NCBI RefSeq assembly: GCF_003116835.1
Contig: NZ_BFFO01000003.1
Coordinates: forward strand, 1 to 64,000
Reading direction: 5' to 3'
Origin: Lactococcus termiticola
GTDB lineage: Bacteria > Bacillota > Bacilli > Lactobacillales > Streptococcaceae
DNA length: 64,000 bases
The first letter of the stretch is position 1. Every line of letters begins with the position of its first letter. Below the pieces are notes generated by a model, which made no database searches, was not told where the DNA came from, and was given only the letters and a program-made list of their open reading frames with translations. The translations under genes and the position numbers were made by a program. Positions 46,449 through 56,248 of the stretch are shown here, one piece after another.

Positions 46449-49031
46449 ATGAAAAAATTTAACACAAGAAGAAAAGACGAACTCCTGATCTACGCTGAGC
46501 TCAGACAGGAAGAGCTCTTCAAGAGCATCAACACTAGCCCGACTGGCCTGACCAGTCCTGAGGCTGAAGAAAGGCTTGAGACAGTCGGCCCAAACATTGT
46601 CGCCAACCAGAAGCTCAAGCCCTGGTATGTGCTTCTAGCAAAGGCCTTCTGGAATCCCTTTGCCCTGGTCCTGGCCTTTCTGGCCCTGATTTCTGCGCTG
46701 ACTGGAGACGCCGAAGGGGCCATTTACATGGCCGCCATGATCATTATTTCCGCCGCCATCGCCTTTTATCAGGAATACAAGAGCGAGCGGGCCTCTGATG
46801 CCCTCCGGGAAATGATTGAAAACACCACCCAGGTCCTACGTGATGGGAGCTTTATAGAGATTCCTATGGATGAAGTCGTGCCGGGTGATATCATCAGCCT
46901 CCAGACCGGAGATATGATACCAGCCGATGCTATTTTATTAGAATCTAAAGACCTCTTTATCAATCAGGCGACGTTGACGGGCGAGTCTTATCCGGTCGAG
47001 AAGACCTTTGACGACAAACAGGTCACGAGCTCGCTTGACGCCTCAAATGTCCTCTTTATGGGGACCGACGTGGTCTCCGGAAACGGAAAAATCCTCATCG
47101 TCAAGACCGGTGCCCAGACCATGTTTGGCGATTTGGCGACCAAGTCCTCTTCTTCTGCTCGGATTCAATCCAGCTTTGACAAGGGGCTCAACCGGGTCTC
47201 TAAGCTCTTGATCAGCATGGTTGCCATCCTCTTCCCCTTGGTCTTTCTGATTAACTGGCTGACCAAGGGCGAACCGGTCGATGCCTTCTTCTTCGCGATT
47301 GCGGTCGCGGTTGGTCTGACCCCTGAGATGCTACCGATGATTGTCAACTCCAATCTGGCCAAGGGTGCCCTTGCCTTATCTAAAGAAAAGGTCATTGTCA
47401 AAGAGCTCTCCGCCATCCAAAACCTGGGCTCTATGGACATCCTTTGTACCGACAAGACCGGGACCATCACTGAGGACCGGGTCGTCATGATGACCTATCT
47501 CAATATTGACGGCAAAAAAGATGATCAGGTGCTCGAAGCTGCCTTTATCAATTCCAATTACCAGACCGGCTGGAAAAACCTGATGGACGTTGCTGTCATC
47601 ACTTACTTTAATCAAAAAGAGCGAGCACTCAAGAGCGGTCGCCTCCAAAAAATCGATGAAATTCCCTTTGACTTTTCAAGACGCCGGCTTTCTGTCGTGG
47701 TCGAAAATGAAAAACATGAACATATCATGGTCTCTAAAGGGGCCATCGAAGAAATGGAGAGCATCTGTAGTCATGTCATGCGAAATGGCGAGGTCCTCCC
47801 GCTGACTGACGAACTCCGCCAGCAACTCCAGACCATCAGCCAAGAAATGAGTCAGGAAGGCATGCGGGTCCTGACCGTCGCCCAAAAAGCCCTAACGCCT
47901 GATGAAGTAGCGAGCTTTGACAAGGACTCTGAACAGGGCCTGATTCTCATGGGCTTCCTCGGCTTTCTTGACCCGGCCAAGGCCTCTGCCGCTACTGCCA
48001 TCAAGAGCCTGCAAGGCCATGGCGTGACCGTCAAGGTCCTGACTGGCGACAATGCTATCGTGGCCCAGAAAGTCTGCCAGGATGTCGGGATTGATGCCAG
48101 CCACTATTACCTCGGTACTGACATCGACCAGATGAGCGATGACGAGCTCTATCTGGCGGCCAGCAAGACCCAGCTCTTTGCCAAGCTTGCCCCATTACAA
48201 AAGGCCCGGATCATCGAGCTCCTCAGAAAAGAGCATACCGTCGGCTTTATGGGCGACGGCATCAATGATGCTCCAAGCCTTCGGGCTGCTGACATCGGGA
48301 TTTCTGTCGACACCGCCGCCGACATTACCAAGGAAGCCAGCAATATCATCCTGCTAGAAAAATCCCTCCAGGTCCTCGAGACCGGTGTCATCGAAGGTCG
48401 CAAGGTCTTTGCCAACATGATGAAGTATATCCGGATTACACTTTCTTCCAATTTTGGAAATGTCTTCTCCGTCCTCGTCGCTTCAGCCTTTCTCCCCTTC
48501 CTGCCGATGGCTTCAGTGCAACTGCTCACGCTCAATCTAATCTATGACGTTTCACAGCTGACCGTTCCTTGGGACACTGTCGACCCAGAAGAAATCGAAC
48601 AGCCCGTCAAATGGAATACACGTGGCCTAGCTAAATTCACGCTTCAGATTGGTCCTATCTCTTCTATCTTTGACATCACGACCTTCATCGTCCTCTGGTT
48701 TGCCATGGGCTATACGACTATGGACCAGGCACCACAATTCCAGGCCGGCTGGTTCATCCTGAGTCTCGGCACCCAGTCGCTGGCCTTCCACGTCCTGCGA
48801 ACCAAGAAACTTCCATTTGTACAAAGCTGGGCAGCCTGGCCAGTCCTGATTTCCACCTTCTTTGCCTTTGTGATTGGCTGGACACTGCTTCTCACTCCAA
48901 TCGGGCAAGTGCTTGAGCTTCCGCCTGTCGAGTTGCCTTTTGTCTTCTGGTGGATTGGGATTATTGTGGCTTATATTCTGCTACTGCAGTTTATGAAAAA
49001 GGCTTATTATAAAAAAGAAAGTCTATACTAA
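46449..49031 (+). CDS. mgtA: magnesium-importing P-type ATPase
   Basis: An 860-residue P-IIIB ATPase. The phosphorylation motif CTDKTGTITEDRV is near 334, TGES near 177 and GDGINDAPSL near 600, with ten predicted helices; the TM4 region reads VGLTPEMLPMIVNSNLAKGA, as in MgtA/MgtB. It imports Mg from the medium. The ATG follows AAGGTAATTATC. It is the second gene behind the attenuator leader at 45321, so low Mg should raise expression. Confidence 0.96.
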   Translation: MKKFNTRRKDELLIYAELRQEELFKSINTSPTGLTSPEAEERLETVGPNIVANQKLKPWYVLLAKAFWNPFALVLAFLALISALTGDAEGAIYMAAMIIISAAIAFYQEYKSERASDALREMIENTTQVLRDGSFIEIPMDEVVPGDIISLQTGDMIPADAILLESKDLFINQATLTGESYPVEKTFDDKQVTSSLDASNVLFMGTDVVSGNGKILIVKTGAQTMFGDLATKSSSSARIQSSFDKGLNRVSKLLISMVAILFPLVFLINWLTKGEPVDAFFFAIAVAVGLTPEMLPMIVNSNLAKGALALSKEKVIVKELSAIQNLGSMDILCTDKTGTITEDRVVMMTYLNIDGKKDDQVLEAAFINSNYQTGWKNLMDVAVITYFNQKERALKSGRLQKIDEIPFDFSRRRLSVVVENEKHEHIMVSKGAIEEMESICSHVMRNGEVLPLTDELRQQLQTISQEMSQEGMRVLTVAQKALTPDEVASFDKDSEQGLILMGFLGFLDPAKASAATAIKSLQGHGVTVKVLTGDNAIVAQKVCQDVGIDASHYYLGTDIDQMSDDELYLAASKTQLFAKLAPLQKARIIELLRKEHTVGFMGDGINDAPSLRAADIGISVDTAADITKEASNIILLEKSLQVLETGVIEGRKVFANMMKYIRITLSSNFGNVFSVLVASAFLPFLPMASVQLLTLNLIYDVSQLTVPWDTVDPEEIEQPVKWNTRGLAKFTLQIGPISSIFDITTFIVLWFAMGYTTMDQAPQFQAGWFILSLGTQSLAFHVLRTKKLPFVQSWAAWPVLISTFFAFVIGWTLLLTPIGQVLELPPVELPFVFWWIGIIVAYILLLQFMKKAYYKKESLY

Positions 49032-49052
49032 GTCAGTATAAGCCAGAATTTC
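49032..49052 (+). repeat. solitary right end of repeat A
   Basis: GAATTTCCCTAACGAAACGG matches the right boundary of copy R5 (GAATTTCTGTAACGAAACGG), with no core before it. It lies just after the mgtA stop. Confidence 0.45.
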
Positions 49053-49148
49053 CCTAACGAAACGGTCTTTATCATCATCCCTGAGCCTCAATCCCCTTTA
49101 CAAGCGAAGTCCTTGCCCTCATCAAAAAAAAAGGCTAAAATAGTCTTT

Positions 49149-50153
49149 ATGACAATGGATAGTAAATATAATGCTCCCTGGAAAATCGGAGACATTGAGA
49201 TAAAAAATAAGATTGTGCTAGCTCCCATGGCCGGCATTACCAACAAGGCCTTTCTGACAACGGCAAAGGAATTTGGAGCAGGCCTCGTCGTGACAGAGAT
49301 GATTTCTGACAAGGGCATCGAGCACCGCAATGCCAAGACCCTCTCTATGATGGACTTTGAAGGGGTGCCACATCCCCTTTCTATGCAAATCTTTGGGGGC
49401 GAGGTCGATACGCTCGTCGAGGCCGCCAAGTTTGTCCAGGAAAATACCGTCGCTGATATCATCGACATCAACATGGGCTGTCCTGTGCCAAAAGTCACCA
49501 AAAATGAGGCCGGCTCAAGGCTTCTTCTTGACCCTGACAAGGTCTACGATGTCGTCAAGGCTGTCAGCTCAGCTATTGATTTGCCCCTGACCGTTAAAAT
49601 CCGAATCGGCTGGGACGAAGACCACCTCTTCGCCGTTGAAAACGCCAAGGCCATCGAGGCTGGAGGCGGATCCGCTGTCTCCATGCACACCCGGACCAAA
49701 GAGCAGGCCTACACCGGCAATGCCCAAGAACGCTGGGAATGGCTGGCCAAGCTGACTGACGCTGTCAATATCCCCGTCATCGGAAATGGCGACGTCAAGC
49801 AACCTGAAGACGCCAAGAAGATGATTGACGAGACCGGCGTCACTGCCGTCATGATTGGTCGTGCCGCCCTCGGTAATCCTTGGATGCTCCACCGGACCGA
49901 GCACTTCTTGCGGACCGGCGAGCTACTCGATGAGCCCTCAGTTGCTGAAAAAATCAACACCGCCAAGCTTCATCTGGCTAGACTTGTCGAGCTCAAGGGT
50001 GACAACCTGGCCTCACGTGAGTTTCGCCAGCACGCCGCCTACTATCTCAAAGGGGCTCCTCGTGCCGCCAAGGTCAAAAATGCCGTGAACTCGGTCGATA
50101 GCCAGGCAGAGATCATTGAGATTTTAGATCATTTTGTCGCTTCATTGGCTTAA
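49149..50153 (+). CDS. tRNA-dihydrouridine synthase, DusB type
   Basis: FMN-dependent reduction of uridine in tRNA D-loops. The 334-residue protein starts at the ATG at 49149. LAPMAGITNKAF near 25, the catalytic NMGCPVPKVTKNEAGS near 115-130, HTRTKEQAYTG near 180 and MIGRAALGNPW near 238 are the family landmarks. A -10-like TAAAAT (49136-49141) ends 7 nt before the ATG and no ribosome site is seen. Confidence 0.94.
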   Translation: MTMDSKYNAPWKIGDIEIKNKIVLAPMAGITNKAFLTTAKEFGAGLVVTEMISDKGIEHRNAKTLSMMDFEGVPHPLSMQIFGGEVDTLVEAAKFVQENTVADIIDINMGCPVPKVTKNEAGSRLLLDPDKVYDVVKAVSSAIDLPLTVKIRIGWDEDHLFAVENAKAIEAGGGSAVSMHTRTKEQAYTGNAQERWEWLAKLTDAVNIPVIGNGDVKQPEDAKKMIDETGVTAVMIGRAALGNPWMLHRTEHFLRTGELLDEPSVAEKINTAKLHLARLVELKGDNLASREFRQHAAYYLKGAPRAAKVKNAVNSVDSQAEIIEILDHFVASLA

Positions 50154-50154
50154 A

Positions 50155-50197
50155 ATAAAGGCCTTTAGCTCTTGAGCTGGAGGCCTTTTCTCTTTTT
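50155..50197 (+). terminator. terminator after dus gene
   Basis: AAAGGCCT and AGGCCTTT pair, with AGCTC/GAGCT inside, followed by TTTTCTCTTTTTG. Confidence 0.88.
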
Positions 50198-50260
50198 GCT
50201 TATTGTTTATGGGATTTTTATGATTTGGCTTGAGAAATATTTCAAAAACTAGTCTATCCC

Positions 50261-50402
50261 CTAGTGGAGTTTACGGCTGGAGGCCAATCAATAGTGAACA
50301 GGCAAAACTTGAGACCTTAGGCTCAAGTTTTAGACATGGAAGGCAAAGCCTTCGCTGTCGGCCCACTATTGATTGGCCTCCAGTCGTAAACGGAGCGGAC
50401 TC
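50261..50402 (+). repeat. structured intergenic repeat A, copy R9
   Basis: Arms 50269-50296 and 50364-50391 pair over 28 bases with a single G/T wobble. Core GTGAACAGGCAAAACTTGAGACC, GGCTCAAGTTTTAGACATGGAAGGC, GTCGGCC; hairpin 1 AACTTGAG/CTCAAGTT and hairpin 2 AAGGC/GCCTT. Left boundary AGTGGAGT. The arm sequence is unlike every other copy, yet the pairing is nearly perfect. Confidence 0.93.
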
Positions 50403-50410
50403 AATACACA

Positions 50411-50444
50411 CAAAAAAGACAAGACTCGAAGGCCTTGCCTTTTT
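50411..50444 (-). terminator. terminator after secreted protein gene
   Basis: AAGACAAG and CTTGCCTT (one mismatch) pair across GACTCGAAGGC-type loop; T-run in the minus direction. About 50 nt past the stop at 50494. Confidence 0.55.
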
Positions 50445-50493
50445 TATACAGTCGTCAAGCGAGCTTAACAACCATTATAACTTCAAACTAGTC

Positions 50494-52221
50494 TTATTTG
50501 TTAGTTGAAAGTGCGTAGAAGTTGATTCCTTCGTACTTCCATCCACGTTGAGTAGAGAGGACGTCACGTTCGTTTGAGTCAGCAGTTACCAAGTGGGCAC
50601 CGATACCTGCAGCTGGGTTGAAGAGACGGAAGACTGGCTTAGCAGTTTTAGCTGCTGAGTAGAAGGTAACACCTTCGTCGTTCCAGCCCATGCTTACAAG
50701 AGTCTTGATTTCGTTTGAGTCTTTAGAGTAGATGTGTTCACCAGATTTTGGATTGTAAACACGGTGGATACCTGTAGATGATGATGCAGGTTCAGTGAAG
50801 GCTTTACCTTCTTGTTTCCAGTCTGAAGAGATTTTTGGAAGGCTGTTGTATTCGTTAAGTGAAGTTGACAGCAAGTGTTCCATGTTACGTTGGTTGTAAA
50901 GACGGTAAACAGTAACAGTCTTAGTTGGAGCTGGAGCTGGAGTTACTGAACCAACAGTTACAGTAGCAGCAACTGAAGTGTTGCCGTGGATATCTGTAGA
51001 TGTGATTGTAAGCTTAGTTCCGTTAGCAACTTTACCGAAGGTTACAGCTGCTGAGCTTTGAGCCAATTTAGATGCAGGACCATCGAAGTTAACTGCTGGA
51101 GCACCAGATTCTACGGCAGTACCGATGACTTTACCAGCGTTCATAACTTTGATAGTTGAACCAGCTTCAGCCTTAACTTGGAGTGAGTCGTTCTTAACTG
51201 AAGATACAACTGGTGTAACAGGTGCTACGATATCTTTGAAGGTCAAAGTGTTAGCAGTGTCTGTGTAGTTGTTCAAGACGTTAAGGTCAATCTGTGAGTT
51301 AGTTGGTGCGATGTAGCCTACGAAAGTTTCGTCGTTACGTCCGTTTGCAGCGTGAGCAGCGTACCATGATTGAGCAGTCGCGATGTTAACTGGGAAAGTA
51401 ACTTTTTGGCTTGTCAATACTTGAATGTCAGCAATAGAATTTGCAATTTGAGCTACTGAGTTAGACAGGCTCTTGAATGCATTTGTAGCAGTATTAAGCA
51501 ATGATGCAAAAGCAGACCATGCAGCACCAAAGATAGAATCAACCAAGCTATCTCCAGCACTCAATTGAACATTTTGGAATGCATTGTTCAATCCAGTCAT
51601 CCATTCGTTCAACTTGTTTACGACAGCTGTAGCAGTTGATTGATTAAAGGTAACTGTAGCTTTGTTACCTGAAATCTGCATGTCGCTACCTTGAACAGTA
51701 ACATTCATGTCCTTCACTGCATCAGTGAAGCTGTTAACGTAATCAATCAGTGATGTAAGGTCAACTTTTGGTTTACCAAGCTCACTATTCCAGTTAGCTT
51801 GTGAATCTTGCAATTGAAGCAAAACAGCAGAACTAAGGTTTGAGATAGCATTAGTAATGGTAGTCATGAATGGAAGGCCTGAAAGGTTAAGTCCGACTGT
51901 CATTGTAGCTGAACCTTTACCGTTTGCTTTAACAATATTAACAAGGTCAGAAGGGATAACAACAGTTGCTTGAGTTGTTGAAGGCAAGATGATGCTTGCA
52001 CCAAAACCGATTGAGTTGTTAAGTGTGAATGTACCAGTGTTAGTGTTGAGGCCAGAGATTGGACTCTTGAAGTCATTTGACAATACAGTCTTTTGGTTAA
52101 CTGTTGCGTCAAGAGTTGCCGCACTTGCAGTAAGTGTTGTTGCGTTAAGCACTGGAAGAGCTACAGCTGTACCAGCGATAAGTGATGTCGCAGCAAGTGA
52201 AACTACTGTCGATTTTTTCAT
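50494..52221 (-). CDS. secreted protein with C-terminal DUF5648 repeats
   Basis: A 575-residue exported protein. Residues 1-34 form a signal peptide (KKSTVVSLAATSLIAGTAVALPV, cleavage after ASA). Residues 35-430 are Ser/Thr/Asn-rich with no recognised domain, ending in a Pro/Ala/Thr linker. Residues 430-575 carry three DUF5648 repeats (YRLYNQRNMEHLLSTSLNEYN, HRVYNPKSGEHIYSKDSNEIK, FRLFNPAAGIGAHLVTADSNE), shared with the broken gene at 10.6-13.75 kb. No LPXTG or other anchor is seen, so it is probably released or held by repeats. AAAAAGGAG precedes the ATG; codon use is strongly biased, suggesting high expression. Function unknown. Confidence 0.88.
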   Translation of the reverse strand: MKKSTVVSLAATSLIAGTAVALPVLNATTLTASAATLDATVNQKTVLSNDFKSPISGLNTNTGTFTLNNSIGFGASIILPSTTQATVVIPSDLVNIVKANGKGSATMTVGLNLSGLPFMTTITNAISNLSSAVLLQLQDSQANWNSELGKPKVDLTSLIDYVNSFTDAVKDMNVTVQGSDMQISGNKATVTFNQSTATAVVNKLNEWMTGLNNAFQNVQLSAGDSLVDSIFGAAWSAFASLLNTATNAFKSLSNSVAQIANSIADIQVLTSQKVTFPVNIATAQSWYAAHAANGRNDETFVGYIAPTNSQIDLNVLNNYTDTANTLTFKDIVAPVTPVVSSVKNDSLQVKAEAGSTIKVMNAGKVIGTAVESGAPAVNFDGPASKLAQSSAAVTFGKVANGTKLTITSTDIHGNTSVAATVTVGSVTPAPAPTKTVTVYRLYNQRNMEHLLSTSLNEYNSLPKISSDWKQEGKAFTEPASSSTGIHRVYNPKSGEHIYSKDSNEIKTLVSMGWNDEGVTFYSAAKTAKPVFRLFNPAAGIGAHLVTADSNERDVLSTQRGWKYEGINFYALSTNK

Positions 52222-52272
52222 TTTCTTTCTCCTTTTTTGAACCTAAAAGATATTCTTTTTGTTACAGATTAT

Positions 52273-52301
52273 ATTTTAATACAATTTAATAATTCCCGCA
52301 A
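52273..52301 (-). promoter_or_regulatory. promoter of secreted protein gene
   Basis: TTGCGG (52296-52301), 17 nt, TAAAAT (52273-52278) on the minus strand. Upstream, 52302-52630 is AT-rich and I see no gene or clear site in it. Confidence 0.55.
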
Positions 52302-52630
52302 GCGATTTTTTATATTATCTCAATTCTTTAGCGAAACGTAAACTAAAAGAAATATTTAAGTAATATAATTAGCATTTTATTATTTTATTTTTAACAAAAG
52401 ACCTCTTATTTTAGTTTACATTCCATAATAAAGCCTTTTCATATTCATCATTGTCAGTTCATTCTTAGTCGCCATTCTCAAAAATCGGCCGAAAGCACTG
52501 GCCTGGCTGAAATGAAATATAAGAATCTTATCTCTTAGAAAACTTTCACTTCCTCTTGTCAATAACGTCACAAACTTGTTGCTTTTGTCTTTTTCAACGT
52601 ATTATTAGGCTTCCAGCCCCATTTCTAGGC

Positions 52631-52666
52631 ACAAAAAAAGAGGGAAGTCTCAGCTTCCCTTTTTAT
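52631..52666 (-). terminator. terminator after YitT gene
   Basis: AAAGAGGGAAG and CTTCCCTTTTT pair around TCTCAG with T-run; it lies a few bases past the stop at 52674. Confidence 0.9.
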
Positions 52667-52673
52667 CAGGCTC

Positions 52674-53546
52674 TTATTTTTTTACCAAAAATCTGCTCTT
52701 AGGATAGTTAAAGTCCCCAATCACCTCATGAACATTAATAATCGAAGCAAAGGCCTTTGGATCCTCAACAGAGAGAATCTCCTTGACCTCCTGGATTTCG
52801 CTCGGGTTTAAGACAGCGTAGATGACCTTCTTCTCAGCACCAGAGTAGGCTCCGGTCCCGTTCAAGAAAGTCACGGTCCGGCCGATTTCGTTGACGATGG
52901 CCCGGGCCAGCTCGTCTGGCTTGTCGGTCATGATGAGCATTCCTCGCACAGTATAACCACCATTTTGGACAATCCCGATGACCTGAGCTGCCACAAAGCT
53001 GGCAATCAGTGTATACATCATGTGGGTCAGCGGAATATAACTGAGCGACAGGGTCAAGACAATGGCATCAATCGCAAAGAAGGTCTTCCCGACCTGGATG
53101 CCCTTCTTAAACTGGAGAAGCTGGGCGATAATATCAGAACCACCAGTCGTGCCCCCATAGCGGAAGACAATCCCAACGCCAGCTCCGGCAAAGACACCAG
53201 CCAGAATCGCTGCAATCAGCGTGTCGTGGTCAATGTTAATCCCAAAGTCCAGCCTCTGGAAGAGCCAGATAAAGACAGAAAGGCTGATGATGGCATAAAT
53301 CGTATAGGTAAAGGTCCGCTTCCCTAAAAATTTATAACCAATAAAGAGCAGGGGGACATTGAAGACAATCTGCATATAAGACGGATCCAGGTGGAACAAG
53401 GCCCGGGTGATCAGAGTCACACCAGCTAGACCGCCCTCGGCCAGGTTGTTGGCGATGTTAAATTCTACAAAACCAAAGGCGTAAATCACCGTCCCCAGTG
53501 TGATGGCGATAAAGTTTATCGCATGTAAGCTAAAATCTTTTTTCAA
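52674..53546 (-). CDS. YitT family membrane protein
   Basis: A 290-residue protein of the YitT/DUF2179 family: five helices with NLAEGGLAGVTLITRALFHLDP (near 37) and FRYGGTTGGSDIIAQLLQ (near 128), then a C-terminal DUF2179 domain of about 80 residues. Some relatives are linked to ion or siderophore transport but function is unproven. It starts with TTG at 53546, preceded by AAAGGAAG. Tandem with a second member upstream. Confidence 0.88.
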   Translation of the reverse strand: MKKDFSLHAINFIAITLGTVIYAFGFVEFNIANNLAEGGLAGVTLITRALFHLDPSYMQIVFNVPLLFIGYKFLGKRTFTYTIYAIISLSVFIWLFQRLDFGINIDHDTLIAAILAGVFAGAGVGIVFRYGGTTGGSDIIAQLLQFKKGIQVGKTFFAIDAIVLTLSLSYIPLTHMMYTLIASFVAAQVIGIVQNGGYTVRGMLIMTDKPDELARAIVNEIGRTVTFLNGTGAYSGAEKKVIYAVLNPSEIQEVKEILSVEDPKAFASIINVHEVIGDFNYPKSRFLVKK

Positions 53547-53579
53547 TACATCTTCCTTTCTAATAAAAATATACTGAAA

Positions 53580-53608
53580 GAGCAGCTGGTCAGCAGTCGC
53601 TCTTTTTT
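53580..53608 (-). terminator. hairpin between the two YitT genes
   Basis: GAAAGAGC pairs with GCTCTTTT across GCTGGTCAGCAGTC, with T-runs. It may attenuate transcription into the downstream YitT gene. Confidence 0.6.
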
Positions 53609-53615
53609 CATTTTT

Positions 53616-54503
53616 TTAATCCGTAACTTCTGCAAACTTCCCTAAGACACGGACGTTTTCAGAGATGGACACAAAGGCTGTCGGGTCATATTTCTCCATC
53701 AGCTCTTTGAAGTCCTGGTATTCATACATGGTAATGACGGTCAAGAGCACAGTCTGTGGCTCGTGGGAGTAGGCTCCCTCGACGTTGTTTAAGACTGTAA
53801 TGCCGTGACGGCCATGTTCTAGCAATTTTTCAGTGACCAGGTCAGGATTTTTTGTGACAATCATGACTTGGAGACGTTTCTGCCGGGTAAAGACAGCATC
53901 CTGGACACGCGAGGAGACAAAGATCCCGACCAGTGAATAGAGCATGTACTCCCATCCAAAGAGGAGGCCGGCCACAAAGACGATACAGCCATTGACAATA
54001 AAGGCCAGGCGACCGACGGTCCGGCCGGTCTTCTTGCGGATATAGAGGCTGACCACGTCAGTCCCTCCCGAGGAAATCCCTGATTTCATCGCATTTCCGA
54101 CCCCAAATCCCATGATGGCCCCACCAAAGACGGCGTTGGTCACCGGGTCATGGGTGAGCGGTGTCACAGGGACAAAGTGGATAAAGATCGAAGACATGGC
54201 AATCGTCAACACCGTATAGACCGTAAACTGCTTGCCGAGCTTCTGCCAGGCCAGGATAATCAGTGGCACATTGACCAGGACCAGCGTGACGGAAATGGGC
54301 AGGTAGTCATGGCCAAAGACCCGGACGACAATTTCTGAAATCACCTGAGAAAAACCAGTGGCACCTGAAGAATAGATATGCCCTGGCTGATAAAAGAAGT
54401 TCAGGGCAAAACTAGAGAAGACGGCATAGACGACGGCAGCTGAAAATTTTTGTGCTAAACGCTCTATCCCGATTTCTTTTAAGAGACTAATCAGCTTGTT
54501 CAA
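53616..54503 (-). CDS. YitT family membrane protein, second copy
   Basis: A 295-residue paralogue of the downstream gene, with [18 protein letters not shown] (near 42), [17 protein letters not shown] (near 140) and the C-terminal DUF2179 domain. The TTG start at 54503 overlaps the aspS end by 17 nt, so it follows the hisS-aspS operon. Function unknown. Confidence 0.88.
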   Translation of the reverse strand: MNKLISLLKEIGIERLAQKFSAAVVYAVFSSFALNFFYQPGHIYSSGATGFSQVISEIVVRVFGHDYLPISVTLVLVNVPLIILAWQKLGKQFTVYTVLTIAMSSIFIHFVPVTPLTHDPVTNAVFGGAIMGFGVGNAMKSGISSGGTDVVSLYIRKKTGRTVGRLAFIVNGCIVFVAGLLFGWEYMLYSLVGIFVSSRVQDAVFTRQKRLQVMIVTKNPDLVTEKLLEHGRHGITVLNNVEGAYSHEPQTVLLTVITMYEYQDFKELMEKYDPTAFVSISENVRVLGKFAEVTD

Positions 54504-56241
54504 CTTTAATACTCAACTCTTCTAGTTGCTTGTCTGCAACAGGTGACGGTGCGTCCGTCATAGGGTCAGTTGCCTTATTATTTTTCGGAAAGGCGATGAC
54601 TTCCCGGATATTGTCCTTGCCAGCCAGGAGCATGACAAAGCGGTCAAGACCGAGGGCAAGCCCACCGTGTGGTGGGAAGCCGTAGTCGAGGGCCTCTAGC
54701 AAGAAGCCAAATTGCTCATTGGCGTCATCTAAGCTAAAGCCGAGGGCTGTCAGCATCTGCTCTTGGAGCTCACGGGTGTGAATACGGAGAGACCCGCCAC
54801 CCAGCTCATAGCCGTTCAAGACAATGTCGTAAGCATGGGCACGGACACGGCTCAAGTCGCCAGCCACCAGCTCGCCTTCCGTTTCCTTGGTAGGGAGGGT
54901 AAATGGATGGTGGGCAGACATGTAACGGCCTTCTTCTTCAGACCATTCAAACATTGGCCAGTCGATGACCCAGAGGAAGTTGAACTGGCGGTAGTCGATG
55001 AGGCCTTGTTGCTTACCAACTGTGAGACGAAGGGCGCCCAGCGCGTTATTTGCCACTTCGAGTGTATCAGCAACGAAGAGCACAAGGTCTTTGTTTTTAA
55101 GACCCAGTCTTGCGATGAGTTCGTCAGCGATTCCAGGCATAAACTTGGCCACGCCACCTGTAAACTCGCCTTCGTCATATTTGACAAAGGCCAGGCCCTT
55201 GGCTCCGTTTTGCTTGGCCTGCTCAGTCAGCTTATCAATCTGTTTACGACTATATTTGTCAGCTGCTCCTTTGACGACAATGGCCTTGACAGCTTCTGCC
55301 TTACTGAAGACATCGAATCCTTCGACCTTATGAGCAATCTCAGTCAGGTCCTGCAAGAGGAGTTCAAAGCGGGTGTCTGGCTTGTCAGAGCCGTAGCTAT
55401 TCATAGCCTCATCCCAGCTCATGCGTGGGAAGGGCAGCGTCACGTCAATCCCTTTGACATCCTTCATGACCTTGGCAATCAGGCCTTCAGTCAACTCTTG
55501 GATTTCTTCTTCTGATAAGAAGCTGGTTTCCAGGTCGACCTGGGTAAACTCAGGCTGGCGGTCACCACGGAGGTCTTCATCACGGAAGCACTTGACAATC
55601 TGATAATAGCGGTCAAGACCGGCCGTCATCAGGAGTTGCTTCATGAGCTGTGGGCTCTGTGGCAAAGCGTAGAACTCGCCTTTATTTACACGTGATGGCA
55701 CGAGATAGTCACGCGCACCTTCTGGTGTTGATTTATTGAGGAAGGGCGTTTCGACATCGATAAAGCCAGTGTTGTCCAGGTAACTCCGGATGGCTTTAGT
55801 CACGCCGTGTCGCATGGTAATATTGGCCAGCATCTCAGGACGGCGGAGATCCAGATAGCGGTATTTGAGGCGGGTGTCGTCGAGGACTTCGACATCATCT
55901 TTGATTTCAAAAGGCGTGGTCTTTGATGATGCCAGGACTTCGATGGCGGTCGCTTCGATTTCGATTTGGCCAGTCTTCATCTTGTCATTCTTGCTGGCCC
56001 GCTCGATGACCTTGCCGGTCACTGAGAGGACGTATTCATTGCGGACGCTGTCAGCCAGGTCAACCAGCTCTTGTGCTTGGGTTTCTGGATTGACCACGAT
56101 TTGTACGATCCCTTCACGGTCTCTGAGGTCAATGAAAATCAGCCCTCCAAGGTCACGGCGTTTGGCCACCCAGCCCTTGACGGTCACTTCTTGACCAAGA
56201 TAGCTCTCGGTAATATTTCCTGCATAGTCTGTTCTCTTCAT
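54487..56241 (-). CDS. aspS: aspartate--tRNA ligase
   Basis: Charges tRNA-Asp; 584 residues, bacterial type with the GAD insertion. OB-fold anticodon domain at 1-105, class II motif 2 [18 protein letters not shown] near 215-232, and motif 3 [15 protein letters not shown] near 525. I start at the ATG at 56241 (MKRTDYAG), with GAGGAC 10 nt upstream. It lies 7 nt after hisS and is controlled by the same T-box leader. Confidence 0.97.
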   Translation of the reverse strand: MKRTDYAGNITESYLGQEVTVKGWVAKRRDLGGLIFIDLRDREGIVQIVVNPETQAQELVDLADSVRNEYVLSVTGKVIERASKNDKMKTGQIEIEATAIEVLASSKTTPFEIKDDVEVLDDTRLKYRYLDLRRPEMLANITMRHGVTKAIRSYLDNTGFIDVETPFLNKSTPEGARDYLVPSRVNKGEFYALPQSPQLMKQLLMTAGLDRYYQIVKCFRDEDLRGDRQPEFTQVDLETSFLSEEEIQELTEGLIAKVMKDVKGIDVTLPFPRMSWDEAMNSYGSDKPDTRFELLLQDLTEIAHKVEGFDVFSKAEAVKAIVVKGAADKYSRKQIDKLTEQAKQNGAKGLAFVKYDEGEFTGGVAKFMPGIADELIARLGLKNKDLVLFVADTLEVANNALGALRLTVGKQQGLIDYRQFNFLWVIDWPMFEWSEEEGRYMSAHHPFTLPTKETEGELVAGDLSRVRAHAYDIVLNGYELGGGSLRIHTRELQEQMLTALGFSLDDANEQFGFLLEALDYGFPPHGGLALGLDRFVMLLAGKDNIREVIAFPKNNKATDPMTDAPSPVADKQLEELSIKVEQAD

Positions 56242-56248
56242 ATTTATA

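Noticed and set aside
52302-52630. Hidden RNA or gene in the 400-nt AT-rich gap upstream of the secreted protein.
   Set aside because: No hairpin with conserved motif, no frame with a ribosome site; nothing could be supported.
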